From positions 54,572 through 118,571 of the forward strand of contig NZ_VJZC01000001.1 of assembly GCF_009377185.1 (NCBI RefSeq): DNA of 64,000 nt, given 5' to 3'. The stretch's first letter is position 1. Each line of letters opens with the position of its first letter. The translations under genes were made by a program, and so were the position numbers. Origin of the DNA: Streptomyces spongiae. Lineage in GTDB: Bacteria; Actinomycetota; Actinomycetes; Streptomycetales; Streptomycetaceae. Under the pieces are notes generated by a model. That model made no database searches. It had not been told where the DNA came from and saw nothing but the letters and a program-made list of their open reading frames with translations. Positions 17,653 to 26,346 of this stretch are shown piece by piece.

Positions 17653-18018
17653 CATGGCGAATCGCCGACGGGGCGTCGGTCGTTGTGGGCCGTACCGTCG
17701 TCGAGGGGCTGCTGTGTGACATCTTCCCCGCGGAGATGCTCGCCCAGCAGCCCCCGGGTGCCTGGTGCGCGCGACCTGGGATCCGCTGACTCCCTCGTAC
17801 CGCGCACAAACCTGCGCGGCACGCCGCAAGCCCACGGCGCGACCGGCATCGCCGACGCGGTCATGGTAGGCGTGGACGGAATCGGAGGACTCCTGCCCCC
17901 GCGCCCCCCGACGTAGAGGCACAGAGGCGGCAGGGGTGAGGCCGGATGGCGGCTGGCCGTGGTCGAAACCGGGGCAGCCTGCGGATGGCGGAGCACTACG
18001 TGAATGTCGGGTCGGAAA
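17653..18018. other. Interval with possible coding remnants
   Basis: No intact gene. Two short plus-strand stretches have protein-like composition (17655-17780 and about 17800-17916, the latter with PQAHGATGIADAVMVG, faintly like the glycine-rich end of a thiolase), but neither is long enough to name. Confidence 0.3.
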
Positions 18019-18036
18019 AATGTGAGGCCACGTTCA
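18019..18036 (+). promoter_or_regulatory. Predicted TetR operator, site A
   Basis: AATGTG-N4-CACGTTCA, 46 bp before the TetR start codon. The same 18-bp pattern is found at 18831-18848 in front of the P450 gene. Confidence 0.7.
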
Positions 18037-18081
18037 CGGGCGCGGCCTCGACGTCAAGAGCCTGGTCGATAGGATGCTCGG

Positions 18082-18729
18082 GTGACTGAGACCGCCGCCC
18101 GCAGGCCTGCCGCCCACCAGGAACGCAGTCGCCGTTCGCGGCAGGACATCCTGCAGGCCGGATACGCACTGCTCGAAGAGGGCGGGGTGGACGCCCTGAC
18201 CGTGGCCGCCGTTGCCGAACGGGCGGGTGTGGCGGTCGGCAGCATCTACCGGCGGTTCGGTGACAAGGAAGGGCTGCTCCTGACCATCCAGCGCGCCTTC
18301 ACCGAGAACCTTCAGGCCGAGATCGCCGAGCGCGCATCGGTGGAACGGCTGAGCCTCCTGCGTGATCCGGCCGTCGCGGTCGCCGAGGCGGTCGGAGCGC
18401 ACATCGACGCGTTCCAGGCGCACGAGGCCCTGCTGCGTGTCTTCCTGCTGCTCGGCACCCGTCACGAAGAGGTCCGGAAAGAGGGCGCGCGCGTCAGCGT
18501 CGAGGGCAACCGCCGTTTCGCCGAAGCGCTGGACCACGTCCCCATCGGGCATCCGGACCGCGCGGCCGCGCTCGACTTCGCGTACCGCCTGATCTACGCC
18601 ACGGTGGCGCACCGCGTCATCCAGGGCGAGTTTCTTGAGTCCGACCGTCCGCTGCCGTGGAGTGAGCTCCGCAGCCATCTCCAAACCGCGGTCATCTCCC
18701 ACCTCTTCAGCGCCCCACGGGACTACTGA
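18082..18729 (+). CDS. TetR-family regulator
   Basis: 215 residues from GTG 18082. The N-terminal helix-turn-helix (RQDILQAGYALLEEGGVDALTVAAVAERAGVAVGSIYRRFGDKEGLL region, residues ~20-65) is a textbook TetR domain; the rest is an all-alpha ligand domain. A shared motif in its own upstream region and that of the next gene (P450) points to autoregulation and control of the P450 operon. Ligand unknown, plausibly the P450 substrate. Confidence 0.92.
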   Translation: MTETAARRPAAHQERSRRSRQDILQAGYALLEEGGVDALTVAAVAERAGVAVGSIYRRFGDKEGLLLTIQRAFTENLQAEIAERASVERLSLLRDPAVAVAEAVGAHIDAFQAHEALLRVFLLLGTRHEEVRKEGARVSVEGNRRFAEALDHVPIGHPDRAAALDFAYRLIYATVAHRVIQGEFLESDRPLPWSELRSHLQTAVISHLFSAPRDY

Positions 18730-18830
18730 GCCGCGCCCTGCGTGCGGGCCCGGCGCGCCGCTGCCCGTCGAACAGAACCGTGCGTACGTCTTGACGGGCG
18801 ATCGACGCTATGTGAACTTGGCCAGGACTG

Positions 18831-18848
18831 AATGTGTATTCACGTTCA
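18831..18848 (+). promoter_or_regulatory. Predicted TetR operator, site B
   Basis: AATGTG-TATT-CACGTTCA, matching site A at 18019 in both half-sites and spacing. It lies inside a CTGAA-N12-TTCAG inverted repeat (18828-18849). TTGACG at 18791-18796 could be a -35, but the matching -10 is weak. Confidence 0.7.
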
Positions 18849-18942
18849 GTGTGGGGCCCGGCAGCCATCAGCCACCCGCCAGCAGCGCACCTCAGCCCGA
18901 CCGGGCCGTCTGCCCGGCCCTGCCGCCGATGTCAGGAGCCAC

Positions 18943-20172
18943 ATGTCCACCGCCTCGCCATCCCCTCATGCCTCCTCTGCCGCCTCCGGCCAGACCGGCG
19001 TCCCGGAGTTCGACACCGACCTGTTCTCCGAGGATGTCGTCGTCGACCCCTACCCGCACTACCGCCGGCTTCGTGACCTGGGCCCTGTCGCATACCTCAC
19101 CTCACAGCAGATGCACGCACTGGGACGCTACGACGAGGTACGCGCCGTCCTGGCCGATGACGAGACGTTCATCTCCGGCCAGGGTGTTCACTTCAACGAC
19201 GTGTTCAACGAGCTGATGCGGGGCGCGATCCTGACCAGCGACGGGCCGGAACACGAACAACTCCGCCAAGTCGTCGCCCACCGGCTCACCCCACGGGCAC
19301 TGCGCGAGGAACGGGCGTCCATCGAGGCCAAGGCCGACGCCCTGGTGACCGCCCTGCTGGAGCGCGACGAGGTCCTCGACGCCGTCACGGACATCGCCCA
19401 GGCCATGCCCATGTCGGTGGTCCCGGACTTCCTGGGCTTCCCCCAGGACTGCCGCGACCGGCTCATCGACTGGGCCCTCGCCGGCCTGGAAGCAGGTGGA
19501 CCGCCTTCGGACCGCCATGCGGCGTCGATTCCGGCGGCCATCGAGATGGGGGAATACACCGGCGGCCTGGTGGCGCAGCGGCGCACGCTTCCCGGATCCC
19601 TCGGGCACGATCTGCTCGCGGCGGCCGACCGGGGGGAGGTGGCCATGGACCGGTGCCCAGCCCTGCTGATCGACTATTTCGGCCCCTCGCTGGAGACCAC
19701 GATCAGTGCTCTCGGTTCGGCGATCGCGCTGTTCGCACAACACCCCGACCAGTGGGACCTGCTGCGCGCGAACCCGGACCTGGCGGGCTCGGCGTTCAAC
19801 GAGGTGATCCGTCTCGAGAGTCCGCTGCGCGCCTTCACCCGGGTCGCCGGCCGGGACACCGAGATCGGGGGACACCCGCTGCCGAAGGGCTCACGGGTCG
19901 CCGTCTTCTTCGCCTCGGCCAACAGGGACGAACGCAAGTGGGACCGCCCCGACGCGTTCGACATCACCCGGCAGAACGCCGACCACGTGGCGCTCGGCTA
20001 CGGCGTCCACGGGTGCGCCGGGCAGGGGCTGGCGCGGCTGGAGATCACCTCGGTGCTCACCGGACTCGCCCGGTCCGTGGCCCGGCTGGAGCCCGCCGGT
20101 GAACCACGGCCCATCGTCCACTCCATCGTCCGCTCCTACACATCGGTGCCCGTGCGCCTGCACGCGGCCTGA
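18943..20172 (+). CDS. Cytochrome P450
   Basis: 409 residues from ATG 18943 (CAGGAG upstream); the frame opens 37 codons earlier. ExxR is seen in NEVIRLES and the heme-thiolate loop in LGYGVHGCAGQGLARLE. The I-helix reads DYFGPSLETT where most bacterial P450s have AG-x-(D/E)-TT: the acid and Thr are kept but Ala-Gly is replaced by Pro-Ser. It is followed within 26 bp by a ferredoxin and then a reductase, a complete class I system. An aromatic or terpenoid substrate is plausible; demethylation versus hydroxylation cannot be told. Confidence 0.95.
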   Translation: MSTASPSPHASSAASGQTGVPEFDTDLFSEDVVVDPYPHYRRLRDLGPVAYLTSQQMHALGRYDEVRAVLADDETFISGQGVHFNDVFNELMRGAILTSDGPEHEQLRQVVAHRLTPRALREERASIEAKADALVTALLERDEVLDAVTDIAQAMPMSVVPDFLGFPQDCRDRLIDWALAGLEAGGPPSDRHAASIPAAIEMGEYTGGLVAQRRTLPGSLGHDLLAAADRGEVAMDRCPALLIDYFGPSLETTISALGSAIALFAQHPDQWDLLRANPDLAGSAFNEVIRLESPLRAFTRVAGRDTEIGGHPLPKGSRVAVFFASANRDERKWDRPDAFDITRQNADHVALGYGVHGCAGQGLARLEITSVLTGLARSVARLEPAGEPRPIVHSIVRSYTSVPVRLHAA

Positions 20173-20197
20173 GGACAGGAAGACAGGGAGGGACACC

Positions 20198-20389
20198 ATG
20201 CGGATCCAGACCGACACGTCCCGCTGTGAAGGGCACGGGTTGTGCGCGGACGTCGCCCCGGAGGTCTACGACCTCGACGAGGACGCCGTCGTCGTGCTCC
20301 GGCACGACGTGCTGCCCGAGGCGCTCCGCGCCAAGGCCGAGGCGGGGGCACGGGCCTGTCCCGTCGCGGCGTTGCGAGTCGTCGAATGA
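20198..20389 (+). CDS. Small [3Fe-4S]/[4Fe-4S] ferredoxin
   Basis: 63 residues from ATG 20198 with AGGGAGGGA upstream. Cluster ligands: CEGHGLC (a C-x5-C pattern with His-Gly in place of the central Cys, typical of 3Fe-4S ferredoxins paired with P450s) and the distal C in ACPVAAL. It passes electrons from the reductase encoded next to the P450 encoded just before. Confidence 0.92.
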   Translation: MRIQTDTSRCEGHGLCADVAPEVYDLDEDAVVVLRHDVLPEALRAKAEAGARACPVAALRVVE

Positions 20390-20420
20390 GCGGGGCCCGT
20401 GCGCTGAGAGGACGTGGGCG

Positions 20421-21572
20421 GTGACCGCGCCCCGCGACGTGGTCGTCGTGGGCGGCTCGATCGCGGCTCTCACCGCGGTCAACACGCTGCGCGGCGAAGG
20501 GTTCGAGGGGCACATCACGGTGCTCAGCGAGGAGCCGGTACCGCCCTACACACGGGTGCCGCTGTCGAAGGGCGTCCTGGCGGGCCGTCAGCCGCCGGAG
20601 GACATCGAGATCGGGCCGCTGCCCTCAGGCGTCGAACTGCGTCTCGGGGTACGTGCCAACGGTCTCGACGTGCGGGCCCGGGTGGTGCGCACGACCCGGG
20701 GCGACGTGCCCTACGACGGTCTGGTCATCGCCTCGGGTGCCCGTGCCCGCCGCCTGGGAGTGCTCGGAAGTCCGCGGTCGCGGGAGCTCGTCCTGCGCTC
20801 CCGGGCCGACGGTCTCGACCTGCGCGACCGGTTGTCCCGCGTCTCGTCCGTCCTCGTCGTCGGCGGTGGCTTCCTCGGCATGGAGATCGCGTCGACGTGC
20901 TGCGAGCTCGGCAAGCGGGTCACCGTCGTCGACATCGCGCCGCCGCTGGACGCACTGATCGGCCCGTACGTCGGCGCGCTGGTCCGGGAATCGGCTGAGC
21001 GCGCCGGCTGCCGGATCGTCGTGGGCGACAAGGTGACCCTGCTCGGCAGCCCGCACCCGTGCGCCGTGGCGACGTCCGACGGTCGGCGGTTCGAGGCAGA
21101 CCTGGTGGTGACGGCCGCGGGAGACGTGCCGAACGTCGAGTGGCTGGCCGACTCCGGACTGCGGCTCGGACGCGGCGTCCACGTCGACGAGCGCTGCCGG
21201 GCGGCCCCCGGCATCGTGGCGGCCGGCGATGTCGCCGCCTGCCTTCACCTGGACTCGGGCCCGGCCGCGATGCGCATCCCGACCTGGACGAACGCCGTGG
21301 AACAGGCCCGGGTCGCCGCCCTCGCGCTCCTCCACGGCGATGACGCACCGAGCTACCGGCCCTCCCGCTACGGCTGGACCGAGCAGTTCGGCTGGGACCT
21401 GAAGATGGTCGGTGCCGCGGCACCGACCGGGAAACCCGCCGTGCTCGACGGAGATCTCACGACCGGTCATGCCGTTGTGGCCTGGCCCGACGCCGAGGTG
21501 CGCCACACGGCCATGGCCGTCAACCACCCCACACCGCCGGCCAAGCTCAAACGTCTGCTTCGGGCTACCTGA
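20421..21572 (+). CDS. FAD-dependent ferredoxin reductase
   Basis: 383 residues from GTG 20421 (GTG 20415 is an alternative). FAD site VVVGGSIAALTA at the N-terminus, PYTRVPLSKGVLAG, the NAD site VLVVGGGFLGMEIAS near residue 148, and the GIVAAGDVA motif near 270: the layout of putidaredoxin/BphA4-type reductases. It ends in a C-terminal reductase domain with RYGWTEQFGWDLKMVG. Third gene of the P450 operon; takes electrons from NAD(P)H. Confidence 0.93.
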   Translation: MTAPRDVVVVGGSIAALTAVNTLRGEGFEGHITVLSEEPVPPYTRVPLSKGVLAGRQPPEDIEIGPLPSGVELRLGVRANGLDVRARVVRTTRGDVPYDGLVIASGARARRLGVLGSPRSRELVLRSRADGLDLRDRLSRVSSVLVVGGGFLGMEIASTCCELGKRVTVVDIAPPLDALIGPYVGALVRESAERAGCRIVVGDKVTLLGSPHPCAVATSDGRRFEADLVVTAAGDVPNVEWLADSGLRLGRGVHVDERCRAAPGIVAAGDVAACLHLDSGPAAMRIPTWTNAVEQARVAALALLHGDDAPSYRPSRYGWTEQFGWDLKMVGAAAPTGKPAVLDGDLTTGHAVVAWPDAEVRHTAMAVNHPTPPAKLKRLLRAT

Positions 21573-21745
21573 CCTGGCCCTCCCACCCAGCCGCCGTCGA
21601 CAACCGTCGGCTTCGCGTGGGTGATACGGACGAGACCACCCCACGGCTGAAGCAGCCCACGCGCGCGGAGTACAGGAGCCGACCGGCCTCCACCGGCCCC
21701 TGAGGCGTCTCCCACGAGTAGAACTCACACCAGAGGTGTTTCCGT

Positions 21746-22456
21746 ATGACCGGAATCAGGGATTTCAGCGGGTGCGTCGCCGTCGTGACCGGCGGAGCGT
21801 CCGGAATCGGCAAGGCACTGACAGCACGGCTCGTGGCCGAAGGAGCCGCGGCCGTCATCGCGGACAACGACGCGGACCTCCTGGCGGCGACCGCCGAGGA
21901 CATCGGCGCGACGCCCTACGTCGTCGACGTCCGCGACGCCGCCGTACAGCAGTTGGCCGACTGGACCGTCGGCGAGTTCGGACGTGCCGACCTCGTGGCG
22001 AACAACGCGGGCGTCGGACCGTTCGCGCCGTTCGACGAGCTGACCCTCGACGGCTTCCGCTCGGTCCTCGACATCGACGTCCAGGTGGCCGGGCCCGGTA
22101 TGCGCCTATTCGGCGTCCAAGTACGCCGTCGTCGCCCTGACTGAGGCCATCCGGGCCGAACTGGCAGCGGATGGCAGCCTGGTGGGGCTGCCCGTGCTGA
22201 CACCGGCACAGGTGAAGTCGAACATCGGCGAGAACGCGCTGAAGCGGCCCGGCTGCAGGGCGGCGTGCCGCGCGGGAGCAACGACGATCATCTGCCGCCG
22301 GGCAACTGGTTGGAGGCGGACGAAGCCGCCCGGATCATCCTCGACGGGATCCAACGCAACGACCCCTACATCATCACGCACCCCGAGGAGTTCCCGCCGA
22401 TCTCGGCGCGGCACAAGCACATCGCGCAGGCCTACACCACCGCGGCCGCCCGGTGA
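21746..22456 (+). pseudogene. Broken short-chain dehydrogenase
   Basis: The first 115 residues are a good SDR (VVTGGASGIGKA, then NNAGVG, then LDIDVQ). Near 22090 roughly 30-40 residues including the catalytic Ser are missing and the frame shifts; YSASKYAVVALTEAIRAEL (catalytic Tyr/Lys) continues in another frame, and a second shift near 22245-22260 restores the first frame for PGNWLEADEAARIILDGI to the stop. A deletion plus two frameshifts make it non-functional. It sits between the P450 operon and the broken oxidase. Confidence 0.85.
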
Positions 22457-22491
22457 CTCCGTACAAGCGACGGAGTTCCGGGAGCACAGAC

Positions 22492-23933
22492 ATGGAGCAG
22501 ACCGACAACACGCCGACCACCGCCGCGCACACCGCGTCCGGGGACCTGCAGACGGCACTGGCCCGCTGGCGTGATGCACTGAGCCCGGATCACGTACTCA
22601 CCGATGACGAGTCACTCGCGCAATTCGCCGACCCCTACTCTCCGGTCAGCTTCGGATACGTAACCAAGGCGGTCGTCCAACCCGGTTCGGTGGAGGAGGT
22701 CCAGGCAGTCGTCCGGATCGCTTCCGAGACCGGTGTCCCGATCTGGACCAACTCGCAGGGCCGCAACAACGGTTACGGTGCCAGGCGTGTCCTTCAAGGA
22801 CCTCTACGAGGCCGTACACGCATCGGGCAAGAAGCTCTGGGTGGACATTCCCGACCTGAGCTGGGGCAGCGTCATCGGCAACCCCCTGGAGCACGGCAAC
22901 GGCTTCACCCTGTACTCCGATCACCCGGCGGCCCGGCATGGAGGTCGTCCTCGCGGACGGTTCGGTGGTGTGCGGACCGGTACGGGCGCGATGACGGGCA
23001 GCAAGACCTGGCACCTGTCCAAACGCGGCTTCGGCCCGAGCACGGACAGCCTTTTCATGCAGTCCAACATGGGCATCGTCACCAAGTGGGCTACTGGCTG
23101 ATGCCCTGGTCGAGGCGTTCCGTCCGTTCATGGTCGACCGCACGGTCAGCAACTGCCCGATGCTGTACTGCCCGCTCTCCGTCATACCGGGCGCCGTCCG
23201 GCGAAAGGACATCTGGGACCAGGACACTCCGGTCCCCCGTGAACTCGCCGAACGGCTCGGGTGGGAGGTCGGACGCCCGGGAGCGTGGAACATCCGTTTC
23301 GCTCTGTACGGCGACCGGGAGGTCGCCGAGCGTGACTTCGAGCGCGTCCGGACGGCGATCGCATCCATCCCCGACGTCGAGGTCGTCGGCAATTCCATCG
23401 ACCCTGAGGAGGTGAAGCCCGGCAGCCCCGCCCTGACCGACCAGAAGGCGCATGTGATGGGGGCGTACCCGACGAGACGATCCTGGACGTACTCAAGTGG
23501 TACGGCACCGACACCGGCGGTCACCTCTCCTTCGCCTCCACGATCCCCCTTACGGGGACGGACGCGCGCAGCATCGTCGAGATGGTCCGCACCCGGGTGG
23601 AGGAGGCCGGATCCGACTACACCTGCGGCATCATGCTCAACCAGCGCCACGCCATTCACGTCTGCATGCTCCTCTACGACGTCGCGAACGAGCCGCAGGT
23701 GAAGGCGGTCAACCAGCTCTACCGGGACATGGTGGTCGAAGCGGCCCGGCTGGCGTACGGCGAGTACCGCGCCCACCCCGCGTTCATGGACCTCGTGGCG
23801 GAGCAGTTCGTTCTTCAACGACCACTCCCACATGGCCATGGTGGAAAAGATCAAGGACGCGCTGGACCCGGTCGGCATCCTCTCACCGGGCAAGCAGGGC
23901 ATCTGGCTCCGTCAGCTGCGTACGGAGCGGTGA
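22492..23933 (+). pseudogene. Broken VAO-type FAD oxidase (4-cresol/vanillyl alcohol oxidase-like)
   Basis: Pieces in three frames reassemble a VAO/PCMH flavoprotein: VQPGSVEEVQAVVRIA and PIWTNSQGRNNGYG (FAD-binding PP loop), PGVSFKDLYEAVHASGKKLW, NPLEHGNGFTLYSDH, GAMTGSKTWHLSKRGFGP, and the end ALDPVGILSPGKQGIW. Breaks are at about 22775, 22930-22980, 23090, 23470 and 23815, several with lost segments. Enzymes of this family oxidise para-alkyl or para-alkoxy phenols. Clearly inactive unless the assembly is wrong. Confidence 0.85.
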
Positions 23934-24091
23934 ACCCCGCCAGGGTGCCCGACGGCAGCAATACCCATCGGTTCGTGCTGCCGTGGTCGTCGAGGGCGTG
24001 CGTGCGTCGGCCGCTGCTCATGACGTCACCTATGCCAGCCGCCTTCTCGGGACGACACGGCTGGTGACGCTCACCGGGGAGCGACCTTGGC

Positions 24092-24976
24092 TCACAGTCC
24101 CAGCAGCCGCACGGCGTTGTCCTTCAGCAGGCCGGGCTTGACCTCGTCCCTGATGTCCGTCTTCTCCAGGTCCGCGAGCCAGCGGTCCGGGGTGATCAGC
24201 GGGAAGTCGCTGCCGAAGAGGACTTTGTCGCGCAGCAGCGTGTTGGCGTACTGGACGAGGACGGGCGGGAAGTACTTCGGCGACCAGCCGGACAGGTCGA
24301 TGTACACCTGGGGTTTGTGGACGGCGACGGCCAGTGCCTCCTCCTGCCAGGGGAATGAGGGATGCGCCAGCACGATCGGCATGTCGGGGAAGTCGACCGC
24401 GACGTCGTCGAGGTACAGAGGGTTGGAGTACTTCAGCCGGTAACCGCCGCCACCCGGGGCACCGGCCCCCGCTCCGCTCTGGCCGGTGTGGAACAGCGCG
24501 GGGACGCGATGGGCGTTGAGCACCTCGTAGAGGGCGTATGCCTTGCGGTCGTTGGGGTAGAAGTGCTGCCCGTTCGGATGGAACTTGAAGCCGCGGACTC
24601 CGCCGTCGATGATGAGCCGCTCCATGGTGCGCGCGCCATCCTCGCCGCGGTCCGGATGCACGCTCGCGAAGGGGATCACGATGTCGTTGTGCAGCGCTGC
24701 CTGCTCGACGATCTCGTCGTTGGTCAGCGTCGGCTCGGGCTTCGACGGGCCCTGGTCGACGGTGAAGGTGACCGCCGCGATGCCCCGTTCACGGTAGTGG
24801 GCCGCGAGATCCGGCAGCGTCTCGGACGGCGCCTTCCCGGTCCTGAAGTACTTCGCCATCGCGGCGCGGTCCTCGTCCGGCTCCGGCGCGGGTGCCTTGA
24901 CGGAGGCGTGGACGTGGGTGTGCATGTCGATCGCGCTGATGGCGTCGAGGTCGATCGCGGGTAGGTAGACGGTCAT
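24092..24976 (-). CDS. Amidohydrolase-family (TIM-barrel) protein
   Basis: 294 residues from ATG 24976, overlapping the preceding stop (ATGA). Amidohydrolase-2 signs: AIDMHTHVH (metal HxH), GGVRGFKFHPNGQHFYPND, FHTGQSG, LAHPSFPWQEEAL and the LFGSDFPLITPDRW end with the conserved Asp. Members decarboxylate or hydrolyse, e.g. hydroxybenzoate-type decarboxylases and lactone hydrolases. Last of a four-gene overlapping operon with CoA-thioester enzymes. Confidence 0.9.
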   Translation of the reverse strand: MTVYLPAIDLDAISAIDMHTHVHASVKAPAPEPDEDRAAMAKYFRTGKAPSETLPDLAAHYRERGIAAVTFTVDQGPSKPEPTLTNDEIVEQAALHNDIVIPFASVHPDRGEDGARTMERLIIDGGVRGFKFHPNGQHFYPNDRKAYALYEVLNAHRVPALFHTGQSGAGAGAPGGGGYRLKYSNPLYLDDVAVDFPDMPIVLAHPSFPWQEEALAVAVHKPQVYIDLSGWSPKYFPPVLVQYANTLLRDKVLFGSDFPLITPDRWLADLEKTDIRDEVKPGLLKDNAVRLLGL

Positions 24977-26346
24977 GACTGCCCTCCGCCGGCAGCGGCA
25001 CCCAGGTCGGCGAAGGTGGCTCCGGTGCGGCCGAGCCGCACCAGCAGTGGTGCCGGCTCCCACCACACGCCGTGCTGTTCGTGGAAGCGCTCGACATCGG
25101 CCAGCACGTCGGCCAGGCCGATCGAGTCGGCCCAGTACAGCGGGCCGCCCTTGTGGGCGGGGAAGCCGTAGCCGGTGACGTAGACGAGGTCGATGTCGCT
25201 GGGCCGGGCGGCGACACCCTGCTCCAGCAGATACGCCGCCCGGTTCACCAGGGCGTACAGGCAGCGCTTGAGGATCTCCTCGTCGCTGATCTCCCGGCGC
25301 TGGACCCCGATGCGCGCGGAGTACTCGACGATATGGCGGTCCATCTCCGGGTCGCGTTGCGGTGTCCGGTCGCCCTCGGCGTAGCGGTACCACCCGGATC
25401 CGGTCTTCTGGCCGAGCCGGCCCAGGTCGACCGGCAGCAGAGCGATGTCGGCGTGGCGGCGGTCGTCGGTCCGCGTCAGGATCTCCTTGCGCTTCACCTC
25501 CGCGAGTACGCCGAGCCCTGACATGTCGCTCATGGTGTACGGCCCCATGGCGAGGCCGAACTTCTTCAGCACGCGGTCTACCTCGCTCGGGAAGGATCCC
25601 TCCTCGAGCAGGAAGTCCGCCTGGCGGAGGTAGTCCAGGAGCATGGCGTTGCCGATGAACCCGTACTGGTTGCCGGCCCGGACCGGTACCTTGCCCAGCA
25701 GGCGGCCGAGTGCCATCACCCGAGCCTCGACCAGAGGAGCCGTCTTGGCGCCAGGGATGACCTCGAGCAGGCGCATGACGTTCGCCGGGCTGAAGAAGTG
25801 CGTACCGATGACCTGTTCGGGCCGGCTGGTCGCGGCCGCGATCGTGTCGATGTCGAGTGCCGAGGTGTTGGTCCCCAGGATGGCCCCCTTCTTCGCGTGC
25901 CGGTCGAGTGCGCCGAACACGTCGAGCTTGAGCGGCAGATCCTCGAAGACGGCCTCGATGACGATGTCGGCCCGTGCCACGGCGGCGAAGTCGGTCGCCG
26001 GGGTGATGGATCGCATCCGACGGTTTGCCGCGGACTGCTTCAGACGGCCGCGGTACACGCTGTGCGCGTAGTTGGCCTTGATCTTCGCCAGGCCGCGCGC
26101 GACGTCCTCGGTGCTGCGGTCGATCAGCACGACCGGGATGCCCACGTTCGCCAGCGCCATGGCGATACCGCCGCCCATGGTCCCGGCGCCCACGACCGCG
26201 GCCCGCATCGGACGCCACGTCTCGCCCACGTCGGGCAGGCCCGGGATGTCCCCGGCAAGGCGGTGCGCCTGCTGCACGTACTCCCGGGCCTTCCTCTCGT
26301 CAGCGGAGTCGTCTGCGATCGGAGTTGAAGTTCCGCTCTGGCTCAT
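24973..26346 (-). CDS. 3-hydroxyacyl-CoA dehydrogenase
   Basis: 457 residues from ATG 26346 (ATGA overlap with the synthetase). NAD site VVGAGTMGGGIAMALAN near residue 50, the ILGTNTSALDID strand, catalytic His in GTHFFSPANVMRLLEV, then two C-terminal HAD domains (NQYGFIGNAMLLDYLRQA; LVYVTGYGFPAHKGGPLYWAD). It is longer than a stand-alone HBDH because of the duplicated C-terminal domain and resembles the dehydrogenase part of FadB-like proteins. It oxidises a 3-hydroxyacyl-CoA made by the hydratase in this operon. Confidence 0.92.
   Translation of the reverse strand: MSQSGTSTPIADDSADERKAREYVQQAHRLAGDIPGLPDVGETWRPMRAAVVGAGTMGGGIAMALANVGIPVVLIDRSTEDVARGLAKIKANYAHSVYRGRLKQSAANRRMRSITPATDFAAVARADIVIEAVFEDLPLKLDVFGALDRHAKKGAILGTNTSALDIDTIAAATSRPEQVIGTHFFSPANVMRLLEVIPGAKTAPLVEARVMALGRLLGKVPVRAGNQYGFIGNAMLLDYLRQADFLLEEGSFPSEVDRVLKKFGLAMGPYTMSDMSGLGVLAEVKRKEILTRTDDRRHADIALLPVDLGRLGQKTGSGWYRYAEGDRTPQRDPEMDRHIVEYSARIGVQRREISDEEILKRCLYALVNRAAYLLEQGVAARPSDIDLVYVTGYGFPAHKGGPLYWADSIGLADVLADVERFHEQHGVWWEPAPLLVRLGRTGATFADLGAAAGGGQS

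Noticed and set aside
17194..17922. Minus-strand frame over the SnoaL-like gene and the following interval
   Set aside because: Antisense to a real gene in half its length; the remainder shows no family pattern.
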